Assembly (NCBI RefSeq): GCF_002970975.1
Contig: NZ_PNFA01000016.1
Location: 44,515 to 108,514, forward strand
DNA from: Microbacterium halophytorum
GTDB lineage: Bacteria > Actinomycetota > Actinomycetes > Actinomycetales > Microbacteriaceae
Direction: 5' to 3'
Length of the DNA stretch: 64,000 nt
Below are positions 62,893-64,000 of the stretch, piece after piece. The number at the start of each line of letters is the position of its first letter. Within the stretch, counting starts at the first letter, position 1. Made by a program: the position numbers and the translations under genes. The notes under the pieces were generated by a model, which was not told where the DNA came from, did no database searches, and saw only the letters and a list, made by a program, of their open reading frames with translations.

Positions 62893-64000
62893 TCAGGCGG
62901 CGAGGCCGAAGTGGGTGTTCATGCCGCGGCGTGGCGTGCGGGCGCGGTCGAGCCACGGGGGCGGGATGAACCACACTTCTCCCCCGGTGCCCGTGCCGCG
63001 CATTTCGATGCCCCAGCCGTCGTCGTGGACGCGATGATGGCAGCCAGTGCACAGCAGCACGCCGTCGGCGAGGTTCGTCTTGCCGCGGTCGCGGACCCAC
63101 CAGTCGATGTGATGCACCGAGCACATGCTGGGCTCCGCCCCGCAGAACGCGCAACCCCCGTCGCGCTCGGCCAGGGCGAGCTTCTGGGCCGGCGTGAACA
63201 GCCTCTTCGCCCGGCCCCAGTCGAGCACTTCGCTCGTCGACCCGAGCACGACCGGGATGACCTGCGCATCGACCGCGATCCGGCGCGCCGCGGCGGCCGA
63301 CACGGGCCGGTCGAGGCCGTCGATCGTCGCCTGGCCCGTGCGCTGCTCGAGCTCCGCGAGGCTCATCCGCACGACGACCGTGGTCGACGGGCCCATCGCG
63401 ACCTCCTCGCAGCCCAGCGCGTGACGACAGATGTCGACGAGCGCATCAGCCTGCATCTGCTTGCGCGTGCGCGCATCCACGGCCGGACCGATATCGGCCC
63501 CGTCCGCGAGACCCTGGGCCTCCGCGCCCGCCGCACCTCCATCGGCGGAGCCCCTCACAAGGACCGACCGCGGATGCCCGCACACGAGCAGCTCGCCACC
63601 GCTCCCGCCGCCGCTCCCGTCACGGCTCCCGCCGCCGCTCTCGTCGACATCGCCCGCGGCGGCACCGCACTCCGCACACACCACGCCGCCTGCCTCGCCC
63701 TTGGGCCCGCTCGCCCGCCCACGGGTGCGGATCGCGTTGGTCACCATCCCGTCGATCAGGGCCTTCACGGGGGCGCCCGAGACCGGGTCCAGCGACCCCT
63801 TCAGACTGATCGACCCGTCGCGCTCCTCCCGCACGAACAAGAACCGCTCCGCCCGCAGACGATCCTCCGCCGGCTCCAGACCATCCGGATCCAGATGCGC
63901 CTCGACCCGCACGATCAGCTTCCGCACCTGATCCGGCGTCAACCCCGGAGCCAGCCCCACCAGGCGCTCCTCCGCCTCGACCAGAGCCTCGCGCGACGCC
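62893..64000 (-). CDS. DUF222/HNH endonuclease-domain protein, 5' part outside the window
   Basis: The frame is open through the right edge, so the N-terminus is missing. The visible 368 residues start in the DUF222 region (13E12-type repeat family; ALVEAEERLVGLAPGLTPDQVRKLI) and end with a zinc-type HNH nuclease. CAFCGAEPSMCSVHHIDWW and LLCTGCHHRVHDDGW give two CxxC-type pairs and the HH...N...H active site. Between them is an insertion with CAECG and a Gly/Ser-rich run (SGGGSRDGSGGGSGG). These genes occur in many copies in actinobacteria; their function is unsettled. Confidence 0.85.
   Translation of the reverse strand, partial: ASREALVEAEERLVGLAPGLTPDQVRKLIVRVEAHLDPDGLEPAEDRLRAERFLFVREERDGSISLKGSLDPVSGAPVKALIDGMVTNAIRTRGRASGPKGEAGGVVCAECGAAAGDVDESGGGSRDGSGGGSGGELLVCGHPRSVLVRGSADGGAAGAEAQGLADGADIGPAVDARTRKQMQADALVDICRHALGCEEVAMGPSTTVVVRMSLAELEQRTGQATIDGLDRPVSAAAARRIAVDAQVIPVVLGSTSEVLDWGRAKRLFTPAQKLALAERDGGCAFCGAEPSMCSVHHIDWWVRDRGKTNLADGVLLCTGCHHRVHDDGWGIEMRGTGTGGEVWFIPPPWLDRARTPRRGMNTHFGLAA

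Noticed and set aside
63530..63680. Gly/Ser-rich insertion in the HNH gene considered as an intein or mobile intron
   Set aside because: No splice-site Cys/Ser-His-Asn pattern is present and the HNH domain is at the protein's own C-terminus, as usual for the DUF222 family.

Overview
The window is high-GC (about 70 % by eye) actinobacterial chromosome, most like Microbacterium or a close relative in the Microbacteriaceae. Supporting signs are the eight-gene F-type ATP synthase operon downstream of prfA/prmC-type genes, a very long Rho N-terminus, an LAETG (class E-type) sorting signal, a DUF222/HNH endonuclease, and many start codons only 6-8 nt after a TANNNT -10 box (leaderless messages). 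Both edges cut genes: an ABC-2 exporter permease on the left and the HNH gene on the right.

Region 1 (1-10.4 kb) is the translation/transcription block nusA-ylxR-infB-rbfA on the minus strand. proS lies upstream, separated by a secreted LTD/OB/nuclease protein with two chitin-binding modules where rimP would be expected. Region 2 (10.5-18.9 kb) is a peptide ABC importer operon (binding lipoprotein, two permeases, fused double ATPase), followed by a second binding-protein gene whose C-terminal lobe has been deleted in frame, an ArsR/AHSA1 pair and a YjbR-family gene. Region 3 (19-30 kb) holds the isoprenoid genes ispG and dxr, rseP, a second MurE-like ligase, a two-domain FKBP lipoprotein, and a fused anthranilate synthase preceded by a three-tryptophan leader peptide and a four-segment attenuator. 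An acyltransferase, an OsmC protein and an asparaginase follow.

Region 4 (30-45.4 kb) has a three-ATPase-domain FtsK/EccC-like protein with a PP2C phosphatase, then yaaA and, transcribed towards it, atpB-E-F-H-A-G-D-C, atpI-like, a WecA-like transferase, the tsaC/Sua5 gene and prmC. Region 5 (45.4-52.7 kb) is a block lying between prmC and prfA, genes that are usually adjacent: cysK, cysE, a membrane protein/HTH/oxidoreductase operon, an amidase and a sortase-anchored repeat surface protein. Region 6 (52.7-64 kb) is prfA, rho, thrB, hom, lysA, argS, an SGNH hydrolase, tRNA-Arg(CCG) and the partial HNH gene.

The least explained signals are non-coding. Three intergenic elements (16.1, 18.9 and 22.4 kb) each hold four copies of their own short word, two direct then two inverted, around partly conserved spacers. 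The infB leader can form two mutually exclusive hairpins, one covering the ribosome binding site. The yaaA gene has no ordinary start codon before its conserved N-terminus. No CRISPR array, IS element, prophage or rRNA was seen, and no gene-free stretch exceeds 300 bases.
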